Shown: one piece after another, positions 32,954 to 45,413 of the stretch
Position numbering within the stretch: the first letter of the stretch is position 1
Layout of the letters: each line of letters starts with the position of its first letter
Assembly: GCA_963277665.1 (NCBI GenBank)
Contig: OY728128.1
Span: forward strand, 1,871,048,988 to 1,871,112,987
Reading direction: 5' to 3'
Origin: Viscum album
Taxonomy: Eukaryota; Streptophyta; Magnoliopsida; Santalales; Viscaceae
Length of the DNA: 64,000 nucleotides
Translations under genes and position numbers: made by a program
Notes under the pieces: model-generated
The model's database searches: none
The model's input: only the letters and a program-made list of their open reading frames with translations
What the model was told of the DNA's origin: nothing

Positions 32954-34792
32954 GAGGAGAGGGGCACCGTTGGAATAACTAAAAATATTATTTTATTATA
33001 AAGTCAAGTTCAGTTTTAAATAGCTCCAAATTGATTTATTTCTAGTATAAGGTGGGGATGGGTCGAAATTCTCTCATCCAATAGAATTTAGACATGTTTA
33101 GGTTCCTATTTTAACCTTATCATTTAGATTTAACATTAAGTTAAATAATTTTACTTTTACCGTGTCTTCTTGTGTTCTTACACTATAAGGTTAATAAACT
33201 TACTATAAAAAGCCAAACTAACCCCAAATTGTTTATTATTAATATATATAACCTTATCTAAGTCATTTGGCCGATCCTTAGATTTTTAGGAATAACATAA
33301 CAATTAATAATATAATATTTGTTTTAAAAACTATTTTATGTCAATTTTGAAACTATTTAGTAATTGATTTTTTTGAAACTCCTAACAGAATGATAAGTTA
33401 GAACAAATTTAATAAAATCAATACTAACATGTAATATTAACCTAGAAAATTAGTGTAATTCATAAAAAGTCTCAAATTATATTTATTTGAGTATTTATAA
33501 CATCAATTATGTCAATATTTCATTAATAAGATAATTACTGCATCATCGTTGTGTCATAAATAAATTAAATTATTTAATGTCTAAAATTTACAAATAAAAT
33601 ACCATTATGTAAGAAATAGTTTTAGATTTCTAATTAATATTTATAGTCGAATTGATCTTATGTATAACCCTATATTAAAAATGTTTTATTAAATAAACTT
33701 TGATTTTAACTCTTTTAACTCTTCTTTGAATTAAATAATAATAAATGTCCTAATCTAATACATGTGGGCCTAAATGGTCATATTTTATTCCTAAGCTTGT
33801 TTTTGGTCGAATTACACTTATCCAATAGAATTTGGACATGTGTTAGGGTAATAATAATATCATTTTTACCCTTAATTACCCTATTGACTTTTAACCGTGG
33901 TAAATAAAAGTAAAAAGTTACTATTCACCAAAAATTATTTTCATCTCATTGAAAAACATTTTACATACTGACATCAACCGTGTCTCTCTGATTTTCGAAA
34001 TTCCACTCACAGAAGCGGTAAAATTAAGTTTTATGAACAATTTAGTTTTTTTAACTACCACTTAGTGGTTTCACTATTCATCAAAAATTGAAAGTTTTCA
34101 GAAAATTACCAAAAATTAGGCCTAAGCTATATTTGATATTATGAATTCAAAAATGATTTCTATTTTTCCAAATTCAAAACATATCAGTTGCATTAATTAA
34201 TTTAAAAATTAATTCCCGTCGTCAAAATAAAGGGCGTGTTTTTAACAGATAATAACTATCAAAAGATTGACACTTGTTTATAACTGGTTTAAATGTGAAA
34301 TGACATAAAATGACCAAAATTGTATTATATTGTAAAAATATATTATAAATATACTTTAAAACCACTCAAATTAATAATTTATCACTATTAATTATTTCGA
34401 TTGAAAAAGTTTTTTTTAATTAAAATTTAGTAATTTTCACTATTCATCAAAATATGAAAGTTATCCGAAAATCACCAAAATTTCACCCTAAGATAATTTC
34501 GATATTCCGAATCCATAAATGAAGTCCATTTTGAAAAATAAAATTTACAAAATTTCAAAAAGTGGTTATTACTATTCATAACGGCTAGTTTCAATAATAT
34601 CTTAATAGCATATCATTGTTTAGAGAAACTCGGTGTTGCGTACAACACACGCTATCATGGAAGGTTGCGATTGCGTGTAATTCAAGCCAGGTCAAAGATG
34701 TGTGTTTTGAAAGCTCCTTTTGATGTAGCATATAACACAAGACATTAATGAAATTAAAAAGAATATTTTTCATAAAATCTCGGGGTGTTACA

Positions 34793-34797
34793 GTAAA
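34793..34797. repeat. Target-site duplication GTAAA, right
   Basis: Identical to 24,131-24,135 and directly follows GTGTTACA at the outer end of the right LTR. Confidence 0.95.
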
Positions 34798-37348
34798 GCT
34801 GGGATGAATTCATCAGCGTCGACTTAATGTGCCGACCTAAGGTAAGGGAGGTATCTATTTTTTCATTCTGTGGATAGGATCCCAAAATGATTTGAGACAT
34901 CCATAGGAGCCACCCTATGCTGTATTGCTAGCCCCAGATGAAGAGGCGGCTGGAGAGCTTTCACCAATTTTGGGGCCTGCCTTGCAGCATCCACCGTGGG
35001 GAGAGTACCATTTTGGTGGTACAAATTTATCAATATATTTGAAACCCATTGATGAAGACACTAGGTAGGTGATGGAGTATTGTTATTTGGGGATCCGGTC
35101 ATTTGTGCGAATGTTGATGTGCATGTACGAGCAATTCTTGAAGATTCCATTTGGATCGAAGAGAGTTCTGTGAAACATGCAATATATGTACCCTGCATAA
35201 ACAAAGAAACTTCTTCATGGTTGAATCTCATGATCACATGTATGATTCGTAACCTTTCATGGTCCTCTACCATTTTAATGTGATAGGGGATAGATGTTGG
35301 GTGACCTGCCACCTTAGTTAAGGATTCACATAAGGTTCACCATTTTTGTTTTGACCTGATATATGTCATGGATTATAGGTGTAAAAAAATAGTCTGACGT
35401 GACATATCTTCTTGTTAGTTATCATTAAGGTAAAACCACCACCTTGGTAAAGGATTTACATCAGTTTCACCATTTTTTGTTTCGACCCAATTCATGTCGC
35501 ACCAACATTCGGTTTGGCCGATATGGTCCCACTGGGATTGGAAAATATATCCTTTCTATGTTATGAAGGAGGTTCCTAATTTTCATGTTCCCAGTGGGAA
35601 ATTGTAGGTGGTAATATGGTAATATGTTTGTTCAATCAGCCAATATTGTGTACGAGGTCCTCAGATTTTCTCTAGTGGGTTTATTAATGGGTCCATAAAC
35701 ACCCAACGACCCTAGTATCCATGATTCATGGACCTTTTTTTAAAGACAGGAGATCATTGGATGAAGATTCAGACAATGACACTTAAAGACTCCATTGGTT
35801 CAGAGGGATGTAGGTCAGGATCATCAAACCCTTTTAGAGGGAATTATTTCCAACATCGGGACTCTATTAAATATTTAAGAAATGATCATATTTTCTTGAA
35901 TGCATGGTTATTTCCCTAAGATTCTATCCACAGATTACCCCTGACTTGGAAAATCAATGGTGGATATACTTGGATCAGAAGCTACTGAGACAATGTTGGT
36001 TTAACCCCTATGTTGAGTCTCTCTTGATTTTATCATCATCTAGGGAGGACGAGAGTTGTTTTAATGTCGGGGTAGAACCCATGTGATGGAATTCCTATGT
36101 ATCCTCATGAGAGTAATCAGATCCTATATATTTTGGTGACACTTAACTACAAACATCACCTTTTAAGTTTATTCACCTTTTAATGTCATGCGATGAGGAC
36201 CCATCCATACATTTTAATGATATGCAGCTAAGACGTCTAGGTGGAAGATTGCAAGTCATGATTTTATATGGGACTTATGCTGAGGCGGCCCAAACTACCC
36301 ATAATATATATGGTCTTTTGGGTGGATATAACACTACCAGGGATATGGCTCGATGAATTCTAGGGAGATATGGGTGGTGGTTTTGTACCATAGGAAAGCT
36401 TAATATGTATCTCGGTTAGGTAGGAATAAAATCCCCCATATCTTGTTCTATGTTGGGGATTATACCGTAAAGGATACCCTATTTTTAGGGGGAATGATTG
36501 GTCCTGTCCTTCGAGAAGGATCCCTCTTAAGCTTAAAACTTCATAAAGGCATCCTACATATCAGGTATTAGACTGGGAATCAGAGTTCTCAGAGTTCATG
36601 ACTGAGGATTATGCATTGAAGCTACCCCTTTTAAGGATGAATGATCTCTCTTTTCATGGATGATATGATATGGACCTCAGGCCTTTACAAAGTCTTCCTA
36701 TGTATCCCAGTTTTGTTGGGATTTAGATTTCCCATAGTTCATGACTGGGTTTTGAAAATGACATATCATCACAGACCTCTAATCCCACATATGTCACGCT
36801 CAATGTGAGAAACAATAAGACATGAAAGAATCAACCAAGGATCACTTTCCCTTCTCCACCAAGGGAAAGAGTTGATGGATGATGTGGGTAAAGAAATTTC
36901 TATGAGCCCAACGGGAGAGGGAAAGTGGGTTTGAATGTGTCATCCTTTCACCTGTGTTGATATCCATGATAGACACATCTGGAGAGTTATCTAAAAACAT
37001 CCCAAGTCAGGCTGGAGAGGGGAGAAAGTGCCACCTTCTGTAAAAAGGCTAGGGAATTATCCCAGGAGGAGTACCCTTTTGAGAATAATATTTAGTATAC
37101 TATAGTTTAAATCCATATATATTGGATGAGGATTAACTTGAGGATAATCATGTTGAGATGTTCTGACATGCCCCGGACATGAGAGGGAAGAAACATGAAA
37201 ACAATGATTCTGAAGGAACTTAGATCCGGATAAAAGATATGAAGCATAGACTCTATTATGACGTATAGAGGTAGAAAAATACTCTCCTAAGGATGAATTT
37301 TTATTTGGTTGATAGGTTATTTTTGTAGGAAACATATGCAGATCCACC
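34798..37348. repeat. Tat leader and repeats, right of the Tekay insertion
   Basis: Continuation of the host Tat element. Visible structure: a duplicated phrase, CCACCTTAGTTAAGGATT near 35,309 and CCACCTTGGTAAAGGATT near 35,439 (period about 130), 37-bp-family monomers at 36,150-36,240 and 37,085-37,135, and the first part of an A-unit from about 37,130 that is cut by the CACTA insertion. Short ORFs (35,061-35,312, 35,728-36,086, 37,057-37,347) carry no recognised motif. Confidence 0.45.
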
Positions 37349-37351
37349 AGG

Positions 37352-37800
37352 CACTATGAAAAATTGCCCATATAGCGGCAATTTTTTTATCTGGCGGTGG
37401 TTTAAACTGCCGCTAGGTGGTCCTGCGACAATTTCAAAAAACTGCTATTAAAATTAGTGTCAAAAATCATCATGTGGTGGTTACTTCCATTTAGTGGCAG
37501 TTTCTGGAAAGTATTGTAGAACGTGTATTTCATAGAAGGTTTTTTAGTTTTAACAGTAATTTTCACTTTAAAAAAATAACTGAAGTCTAGTGTCGGTCAA
37601 AACTACCGCTAATGTATGAACATTTTACCAAAAAACCACCTTTAATATGGATAAAACCTCTTCTAAGTAAATTTTTTCATAAATAGTGGTAGTTTAATAT
37701 TCCATCATAAATAAATATCAAAATATACTGGCAGTTTAAACCACTATGAAAAAAAATATCTAGTGGTAGTTTAAATAGCCTCTATATCATGAATGATAAA
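37352..37800. repeat. CACTA 3' subterminal repeats
   Basis: Variants of GCGGTGGTTTAAACTGCCGC recur in both orientations at about 37,374, 37,393, 37,493, 37,597, 37,684, 37,730 and 37,763. Such arrays near CACTA ends are the usual binding sites for the smaller En/Spm protein (TNPA in maize). The inward right end has a single TTTAGCGGTGAATT at about 47,206. Confidence 0.75.
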
Positions 37801-39440
37801 AAACATGTTACGGGTTCGGTAGCCCAAGAACCTGCAGCCAGAACATATTTCAATAACATATCCATTCCTCCTCACTAATGATATGTACAACAAGATATCA
37901 TAATAAAATTATACTAAATATGTCAATAATGATATAATTATATTTCATTTCACATAGCTTCACCTTATAATAATAAATCAATAATCACAATAAAAAAACA
38001 TGTAGTTTAAGGGAAACATATAATTAACAAGGTATTCCAATACATAACCATTAAGGAAATTGACATCAATCCAACACTGTATTATACCAAAATTAAATTA
38101 AACATTTCATAAGGGCACTCATAAAATATTTATATTCAATTTATCAAATTTTGAAAGAATTACCATAATTGTATCACATTTGTTAACATAAAATATTTTT
38201 TTTTAATTCATCACATAGTTACTATAGAATTAATTCTTGCTTCACTTACATAATTCATACTAAAATTTTAAACCTATCATGTATAATAAACTACATATAA
38301 AATTCAATTAATGTTGTAAAAATATTAAAATATCATGATTAAAATGGAATAAATAGAATTTAATATATTTTAGTATACTTTTATAACAAATAGAATTTAA
38401 TATAATTTTAGCATTCTTTTTAATAAAATTAAGTAATATTGACATAGAACAATGATTTAACTTCATTTTTAAACTATAGTTTCTAATTAAAACATCATAT
38501 TGACATAAGAAACTTTTGAATATAAATCTTACTATTAGAACATTTCATTTTCTAAATATTTCATTTTATCAGTAACAAATCATAAATATAATTCTTGGTT
38601 GAAAATAATTTTTAGAAATATTTTATTTACATGGAAAAATGATCTTATAACATGATTTTCTATTAACACAACATTAAGGAATAATATTAATAAAATACTC
38701 ATAATAATCCAATGGAAGCAATACACTTAATTTTTAATATGCTAATTTGAATTTATAGGTTTGTTAATTAACACACATTAAACATAAATTATAAATCAAA
38801 ATAATTTATTTTATACAAATAAAATAAATCATCATATTATTTCATGAATTATTAATAAAATAAGTTTAATATAACATAAATAGATTAGTTATAATGTATC
38901 AATAATTATAAAGAACATATTATAATAAAGAATGCTTTCTAAATATATTTGTTTCTATAATAAACACACTAAACAACAAAATTTTAAATTTTAATTTAAA
39001 TATAATACTATGATAATGATGAGTGTACATTTATTGAAATTTTGACACAAAAATCCATTCATTTTTACCTAGACATGCTCGATTGGCTGTCAAATTCTAT
39101 ACGTTCAATCATAGAGGGCCGCCTAACACATGGTTCCTAGCTAGTAAGGCACCATGAAAAACAAGTGGTAAATAGTATAATATAATAGTCAGATGAATCT
39201 ATATGTAAAATAGAGAAAAGAAAATAAAAAACATATATGATCATAAAGAAATTTCAATCTCCATAGCCAGTTGAAACACAACATATAGACACATGGTTAT
39301 ACAACACATACATACGACACACGTTGTCTCAATCCCATCTAAAATAAAAGTAAAAGATAAAAAATAACCATATTAGATGTATTGATATAAGAACAAATCC
39401 TCTCCACTAATCATTTCCCAATGATGAATTCAGCTTGTCA
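37800..39440. other. CACTA interior, AT-rich non-coding
   Basis: Very AT-rich with no recognised coding motif. It lies downstream of the last transposon gene on the minus strand. Confidence 0.5.
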
Positions 39441-39559
39441 CCCTCTCTATCTCAATATCTACTTCCTACTACTGGCACCTATAAGATAATTATATAGAAA
39501 ATTAAACAATGTTTTATATTTATTTTTAAACTTAAAATCAATACAATTTTTTTGAACAA

Positions 39560-39990
39560 ATAGATTTTGAAGATATAAGATTTTCCTTCTAACCACCAGT
39601 TATCCCATGAAATCCCCATTTTCATTCTAAAGACCTCAGAAGGTAATGGTCCCAAACCCATCTTGCACACTCGACTAGGATGCTCCTTCCCAAGGACTTT
39701 ACCAACTGGGTCATCCTGAGAGACTGAGTAGGACTGTGTGGGATTAAAATTCCATAGTTCTTTAATTTTTTCCTATAAATAAAATATCATTCATATTAGA
39801 AGGAATGTAAATTAACATAGTGAAAACTAATAATAAGTTATTATAATGAAAAATATATTCATACCCCAACTTCTTTGGTAGACTCATTAGCAAAACTCCC
39901 ATCATATTTTTTATGAACATTCAACCACACTTCTTTTTATGATACTTAGAGGCCTAAACTTTGGGACTACATTAAACAAGGATAAATCTA
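39560..39990 (-). pseudogene. Second CACTA protein relic (Ptta/En/Spm type)
   Basis: Minus-strand peptides VWLNVHKKYDGSFANESTKE and, after an intron-like or decayed gap, NPTQSYSVSQDDPVGKVLGK then EHPSRVCKMGLGPLPSEVFR. The pattern KxDGSFxNExSKEV ... LGxEHPGRVRGxGxGPxPSxxF is that of the plant transposase Ptta/En/Spm family. In known elements this protein binds subterminal repeats and helps excision. It lies just downstream of the TNP2 relic in the same direction. Stops prevent a continuous reading. The last part is the ORF 39,479-39,670. Confidence 0.75.
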
Positions 39991-40099
39991 AATTTTAATA
40001 TATTTAATAGATAAAATTTTCAAAAAAATATTTAAACTAATGAAAATATTACCATTGTTTATCAGCTTCTAGAAAAACTCATTGACCCCATAGTGTGAG

Positions 40100-40900
40100 T
40101 ATAAAGCTTCCTCCTTGGAATTCATGTAATTAAATCAAATAAAAATATGTTCAAAACAGATATTTCGAAAAAAATAATGAAGAAAAAAATATAAATGATA
40201 ACATATTCACAGTACTAAAAAACAAAATATTCAAAACAATGATAATGAAAGACTGAACAAATAACATAAGTTTTTTATAAATGAAGGGGTAACTGCATAT
40301 ACAATCATTTTCTTCTTCAATCATGTCAGTTTCCTGCTCAATCATTACATCATCTACTTCATACACTCTTGGAAGACTAATATTTTTAATATCATGTTGG
40401 AAAAATATGTCGTATTTTTACTATTTATGGGAATCAATGTTAATGGTCAAATCTTCCACTTCATCACCCATATCATATAAGTCTCCTTGTTTTACTGAGA
40501 AACTACACCCCACCCTTCATCCACAACACCTTAGAAATAATATACCATTTTCTCTTATAATGATAAGATATATGGATCATTTAGTTCATGTTCACTAACA
40601 TATATCATGTGAGAAAAGTTTACATAAGTAAATTGCAAGGATTCTATTTTAACACCACTGATATATCCACCCAATTTTATTTGAATAAAACAATAAAAAA
40701 TACTCATGGTAGTTTAATTTGATAAAATCATACAACTTTACATTGTATTCCATTTTATAAAATGTAAATATTTATCTATTCAATGTTCAAAAAGACTCTT
40801 CCTTGTCAATTGTACGAAATCTAAAGTCATTCACGTTGCAAGCATCAAACTCTCCAAATTGTTTTAGAGGACCTTGAGCAAGAAATATCAAATATCCTTA
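40100..40900 (-). pseudogene. TNP2 C-terminal region relic (DUF4216-like)
   Basis: Peptides LAQGPLKQFGEFDACNVNDF then RFRTIDKEE (usual LSxGPxxxVxxYxGYxINGxRFHTKxRD), and further IKLGGYISGVKIES and PRVYEVDDVMIEQETDMIEE. This order is that of the tail of plant CACTA transposases. The frame shifts between segments. The plus-strand ORF 40,323-40,598 is a shadow. Confidence 0.7.
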
Positions 40901-41339
40901 CAACTGTATCTGAGTATCAGTATTCATGATATGAAAAAAGTAATATACATTACTATATTTAAAAAAATATTTATTTCAACCTAATATCTGTATTGATTGT
41001 AATATTTATGAAATTACATGTCATGCAAACAATTCTACAATCTCTTTAATAATTTTTTTATATATTCCTCATTTCATGTTCATCGTTTCATTATTCTCTT
41101 TTTTTGTATCCTCAACTCTTCAATAAATGGATCTAAATTTTAACTATTTAGCATCACATATCTATGTGCTTATAATAATTCCATTTCTATCCATGTAATA
41201 TTTGAGCTCCTCCCAACTGATCGGCCAAAAGGAGGAGTGATTTTTGATTTCCCATGTATTTCAAATTGATTCTATGTGTCTTCAACACTTACAACCTTAT
41301 TTAATCTTGTATTAATTTCATCCAAGTATCAAGACCAAA

Positions 41340-43930
41340 ATGTAAGTCATTCCTCTTCCAAATTTCCATCAGAAATAGAGCCTTTAGATAGAGCTTTTTT
41401 TTTACATAAGATTTCAAATTCCCAATATATATGTGAAATAAAATAAAATAAAATTATATATTTAATGAAGTGAAAAGAATTATTTTCTAAAAAAAACTTA
41501 AAAATAAAGTCCCAATAAATTGGATAAATCCATAGATAATTTATGTGACCTTCTAATTTAGTTTCCTCAACCAAATGCACAGTTAAATGCATCAAGATAG
41601 TAGAAAAACAACTTATAAAAGATCATCTCTATTGCACAAAGTGTTAATAAAAATATCTCCTGAAGGTTTTCATGCTGAAATGGATATATATTTCTCTCAA
41701 GTAATTGTCTAAAGAATGTGAACAATTGGATTAAAACATTAGTAACCATTTCAGTTAATAAATAACAAAATGCCAATGGAAGTAATTTTTGTAACATGAT
41801 AGGTCAATCAGGGATTTTCAATCCAAGTAACCTATGATGCTTTAAGTCAACACACCTTGAGATGTTACTTCAAACCCATCAGATACCTTTACATGTTTTA
41901 AAATTATATGTATTGTATATTTATCCCTATTTTTCATTGTAAAATATTTCAGAGTATTCCTTCCTTTTTACATTTGGCCAGAGATCACACTTTATGTTCA
42001 TTACTTGTAAGTCTTTGTGAGCATTGAGATGACCCTTCGAATTTCCATGGTCATTAAAAAATGTGAAGATGAAATTGTCACAATAATTCTTATCAATATG
42101 AATAACATTAAGATTATTACACAACAATTTAAATTCCCAATACAGATGTTTGAATAATTTACTTTTTTTCTTTCATTATTGCATTCTGATTTCACTTAAT
42201 GATGCACTTCAAACTCGTTTCACACAATAATTCAAATGAAGCACCTTCCCCAATATTTTTTAATCATTTCCAAGTTGGTCCAATATTTGAAAACCTATTA
42301 ACAACTTTAGAGGTGGTATTTGATCAATAAAACCGTTGAATTTTTAATTTTTCAGCCAAAATTTATGAGATGCGTCGATAAATCTTAGATAGAACATGAA
42401 GAACAATTTTATACTGTGAGAAAGTTATTCAGACTCAAAATCAAAGATATAAATTGGACTATCCAAACCCATTTAAGTGTTATAAACAGATAAATTCTTA
42501 ATTCCAAGTAAGTCACTAATGGTCTATATTTGAGCAGCTTGCATTTTGAACACTATTCTAGAAGCTCTATCATATTTCACAACACTATTGCTCCATAACA
42601 CTTATAATTATTTAATTAAAAGCTGAAGGTATACATAAATATCATTTCTAGCCATTTTTTTCTATGAATAATAATTGAAATATTAAAATATTTTTTTTTC
42701 ATACACATCCATAGATGTAGATTTTAAGGGATCAAAAAAACCTACCAAATTCTATGACAAGTGCTCAAAGTACCAAATGGGTTTAATACACTAGCAGCCA
42801 ATCCCAATCGAATATACCTAGGATCAAATTAGAAATCTGGAGGTAATGAATCAAATCTCTTCCCTAATTATAAATCTCTTAGATTTTTTATTAACCCATC
42901 ATTGTTAATATCTATATAATTCCACTTCATGTATTCGGCGGTTTTTGATGACAGGAATAATCTTTGAAATCGAGTCTTTAAAGGAATGTAACAAAAAACG
43001 TATGCAAGTGTGTTCCTTTAATTCTTAACCATAATAGTATGTTGATTTAGACTTCCAACAACACCCATAGACTTCCATCTAGAAGAAGAACATTTTTTTC
43101 AATATTGTCTTCTTAATTCCTCTCCCCAATAAAGCATACAATCATTGGGACACCAATGTATTTTTATATAATTCAGAACAATCTTGTTAACAACTTTTTT
43201 CATATCATAAAATTACTCAGTGATATTTGATTTAGGAAATATATCATGAAACAATTATAATATCATGTACATCATATTATTTTTAATTCCTCATTAACAT
43301 TGGATATTGTAAAACATCAGTAGAAAAGAATGTTTTGAATATTTCAAACATCCACTGTACAAATCTTGATTTCCATCATCAAATAAACCATGAAACACAT
43401 CTTTCTGGTCAGTGAAGTTTTCTCTTACATTTGTCTCCACAAAATAAGGAGGAGGATCCATTGATATGTTATAATCTTGATCTGGTTGTTCTATAGTATC
43501 AAAAAATCACTTGTCATGTTTTTATTTTTAGCACCCTCAACTAGTTGTTTTTATGTGTTTTGACATTGATGTTGGTTTCCTTCAATTCAAAATGCATCAT
43601 TTATAAGGTTCTTCATATCATTTTCCATTTTTGATGAAGTTGGGAGCTCATTCTGTGGATTGACATCAGTGCTCAACCATTTTGTAGCATTCGATTCTCC
43701 ATTTCAAATCCAACACAGATAATGAGTAGGGAATTGATTCAATATAAAGTGTTCATAAACTTTAAATCTCTTCAACCATCTAATAAATTTACATTTCTGA
43801 CAAGGACATCTTATTCTCCCATCGACAAATTGACTGGAAATTGAAAAATCTAAAAACTCCTCCAAACCCTTAGCATACTGAGGTGTGTTATGCGGTAATG
43901 TGATCTAGTTTTTATTCATATATATCACAA
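41340..43930 (-). pseudogene. TNP2-type CACTA transposase relic
   Basis: From the N-terminus (43,930 leftward): a transposase-associated domain, YAKGLEEFLDFSISSQFVDG then RIRCPCQKCKF. Then KIHWCPNDCMLYWGEE near 43,130, RFQRLFLSSKTAEYMKWNYI near 42,950 and DPRYIRLGLAANPFGTLST near 42,810. Then VIHIDKNYCDNFIFTFFNDH with LNAHKDLQVMNIKCDLWP (ORF 41,927-42,127). Last come the DUF4218-like part FFRQLLERNIYP (ORF 41,567-41,797) and MMHLTVHLVEETKLEGHINY (ORF 41,347-41,595). All are hallmark phrases of plant TNP2 proteins in the right order. Known role: DDE-type transposase that cuts CACTA ends. Stops and frameshifts make it inactive. Confidence 0.92.
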
Positions 43931-44550
43931 TGTTCCCATATATTGTGAAAAAATTAAAACACATAACTATTTCTAAATAAGAAAAGAGATTCAAATATAC
44001 TAGTTGAAAAAAAATAAGAATATGTTAAATAACCATAAACTTCATTTTAAATGTATGTATAACTATCTGTGAAATAATAATTACAGAAATTTAAAAATAA
44101 TAATAAAACTATTTGGACTATTAGAATATGTCGATGAAGAAAATTGTGTACATTAGTGAAATTTTACCCTTCTTTAACTGATATAGAACAAGTAAATATA
44201 GGGCAACTAGAAATGCCTCAACAAATCTGTATAATGAATCCATGAATTTTTAAATGTGTTTCTCATTCCTTTTCCACTTATTTCTTTAGCTTATACTTGT
44301 AGAAAAACACAAATGGATAACATTCTAAAAATATACATTGAATATTCTACACAAGAGTGTTTCATAATTATTCATCATGAATTTAAAACCCAAAAGTTTG
44401 AAATTTATATAAAAAAATTTCTATTTAACGAATCCCACTCAAATTCAAAAATACTCAATGTATTTAATTCCTTTGTATCATTTTTTAGTGACAGAGGCTT
44501 TCTACCATTCAAACAGATGATAGAATCTACTGCATAAATATAATAGGTAA
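43930..44550. other. CACTA upstream region, unrecognised ORFs
   Basis: This lies just 5' of the transposase relic on the minus strand. The opposing ORFs 44,256-44,537 and 44,405-44,596 overlap and show no motif. A decayed 5' exon or UTR is possible. Confidence 0.3.
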
Positions 44551-44559
44551 ATTTTATAC

Positions 44560-45190
44560 CAATATATCCCATATAGGGGTAAAATAAGTTTCTCACAGGA
44601 TATAGAAGGGTACCTCATATTTTTTATAATTTGCATAGAGGTAAACTTTAAAATATACATCTCGCATAAAGATAAGATGAATTTTACACATGTTGTATAT
44701 AGGTAAATTATAATTCTCTATAAGGGTAAAAAGAAATTATAAGCATTTCATAAGGGTAACTAGTCTAGTTGTGTAATGGTAAGATTTTACTTAAACTGGT
44801 CATGTAAAGGTAACAAAAAAAGTTGTATAGAGGCAGTCAGAAGTTACAAAAGGGTAATAAGAATTTTTTAAAGCACATGTAAAGGAAAAAAAGAAATTCC
44901 ATGCACAATTTATAGGTATATATTTCACTACACAAGGTTTTATTATATTTTTTCATGCCACTTAAGGGTACCTTATCACTTAAGTGGAGGTAAGAAACAA
45001 TTGTGTAAAGGTATTTAACATATGTGTAAAGGTAAGAATCACTTCTGTAAAGGTAAGAAACACTTTTGTAAATTTAAGTAGAGTTTAGTAAGGGTAAAAC
45101 CAAAAATAAAAAAAAATTGTAAGGGTAAAAAGGTACATATATAAAGGTAACATGCAAACTATAAATTCCATGTAATGGTTAGAAAAAAAG
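44560..45190. repeat. Array of about 20 TAAAGGTAAG-like motifs in the CACTA element
   Basis: The decamer GTAAAGGTAA, or variants such as TAAGGGTAA and ATAGAGGTAA, recurs with the same polarity. Positions include about 44,575, 44,636, 44,723, 44,749, 44,773, 44,803, 44,851, 44,965, 44,986, 45,004, 45,025, 45,046, 45,090, 45,120, 45,140 and 45,173. Spacing is often 20-27 bases. It lies upstream of the transposase on the minus strand, where the motif reads TTACCTTTAC. It may be a protein-binding array or a decayed minisatellite. Confidence 0.7.
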
Positions 45191-45199
45191 TTACATAAC

Positions 45200-45413
45200 G
45201 AATATAAAAATACAATATAAACAAGAAGTATTCAATAATGAAGAAATCTGGGGAAATGATAAAATCTAGAACTAGATAAAAATCCCCTAAACCACTAAGT
45301 AACCATAAAATTCAATAAAAACAAGAAATATTCCATAATGAAGAAATCAATGTAAATGATAAAATATAGAACTAGATAAAACTCCCCAAAATCACTAAGT
45401 AACCATATAATTG
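45200..45413. repeat. Tandem duplication, ~100-bp unit
   Basis: Two adjacent copies share AATGAAGAAATC (45,237 and 45,336), AGAACTAGATAAAA and CACTAAGTAACCATA (offset 100). The period is 99-100 bases. It lies inside the CACTA element, next to the motif array. Confidence 0.85.

Larger units (their letters stand above)
24136..34792 (-). mobile_element. Non-autonomous Tekay-type Ty3/gypsy retrotransposon, structurally complete
   Basis: The element is 10,657 bp. It has LTRs of 4,228 and 4,229 bp, a 5-bp target duplication, an initiator-Met primer site next to the right (5') LTR, a polypurine tract next to the left (3') LTR, and an interior of only 2,200 bp. Orientation is minus: 5' LTR at right. 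LTR start TGTAACACC and the tract AAGGGGGGTAGAA are typical of Tekay/Del chromoviruses. The interior has a gag zinc-knuckle ORF but no RT or integrase, so it must have depended on another element's pol proteins. The LTRs are very similar by eye, so this is one of the youngest insertions here. It interrupts the Tat leader. Confidence 0.95.
30564..34792 (-). repeat. 5' LTR of the Tekay-type element (right copy)
   Basis: On the minus strand it starts TGTAACACCCCGAG at 34,792 and ends GGGTCTGATACA at 30,564. It aligns along its full length with 24,136-28,363. The small ORFs inside it (31,614-31,823, 32,454-32,639, 32,794-32,982, 34,591-34,773) have no motifs and are not conserved in frame with the other LTR. 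Confidence 0.95.

Noticed and set aside
44256..44596. Opposing ORFs just upstream of the TNP2 relic
   Set aside because: The two overlap on opposite strands, show no motif, and cannot be told from chance in AT-rich DNA.
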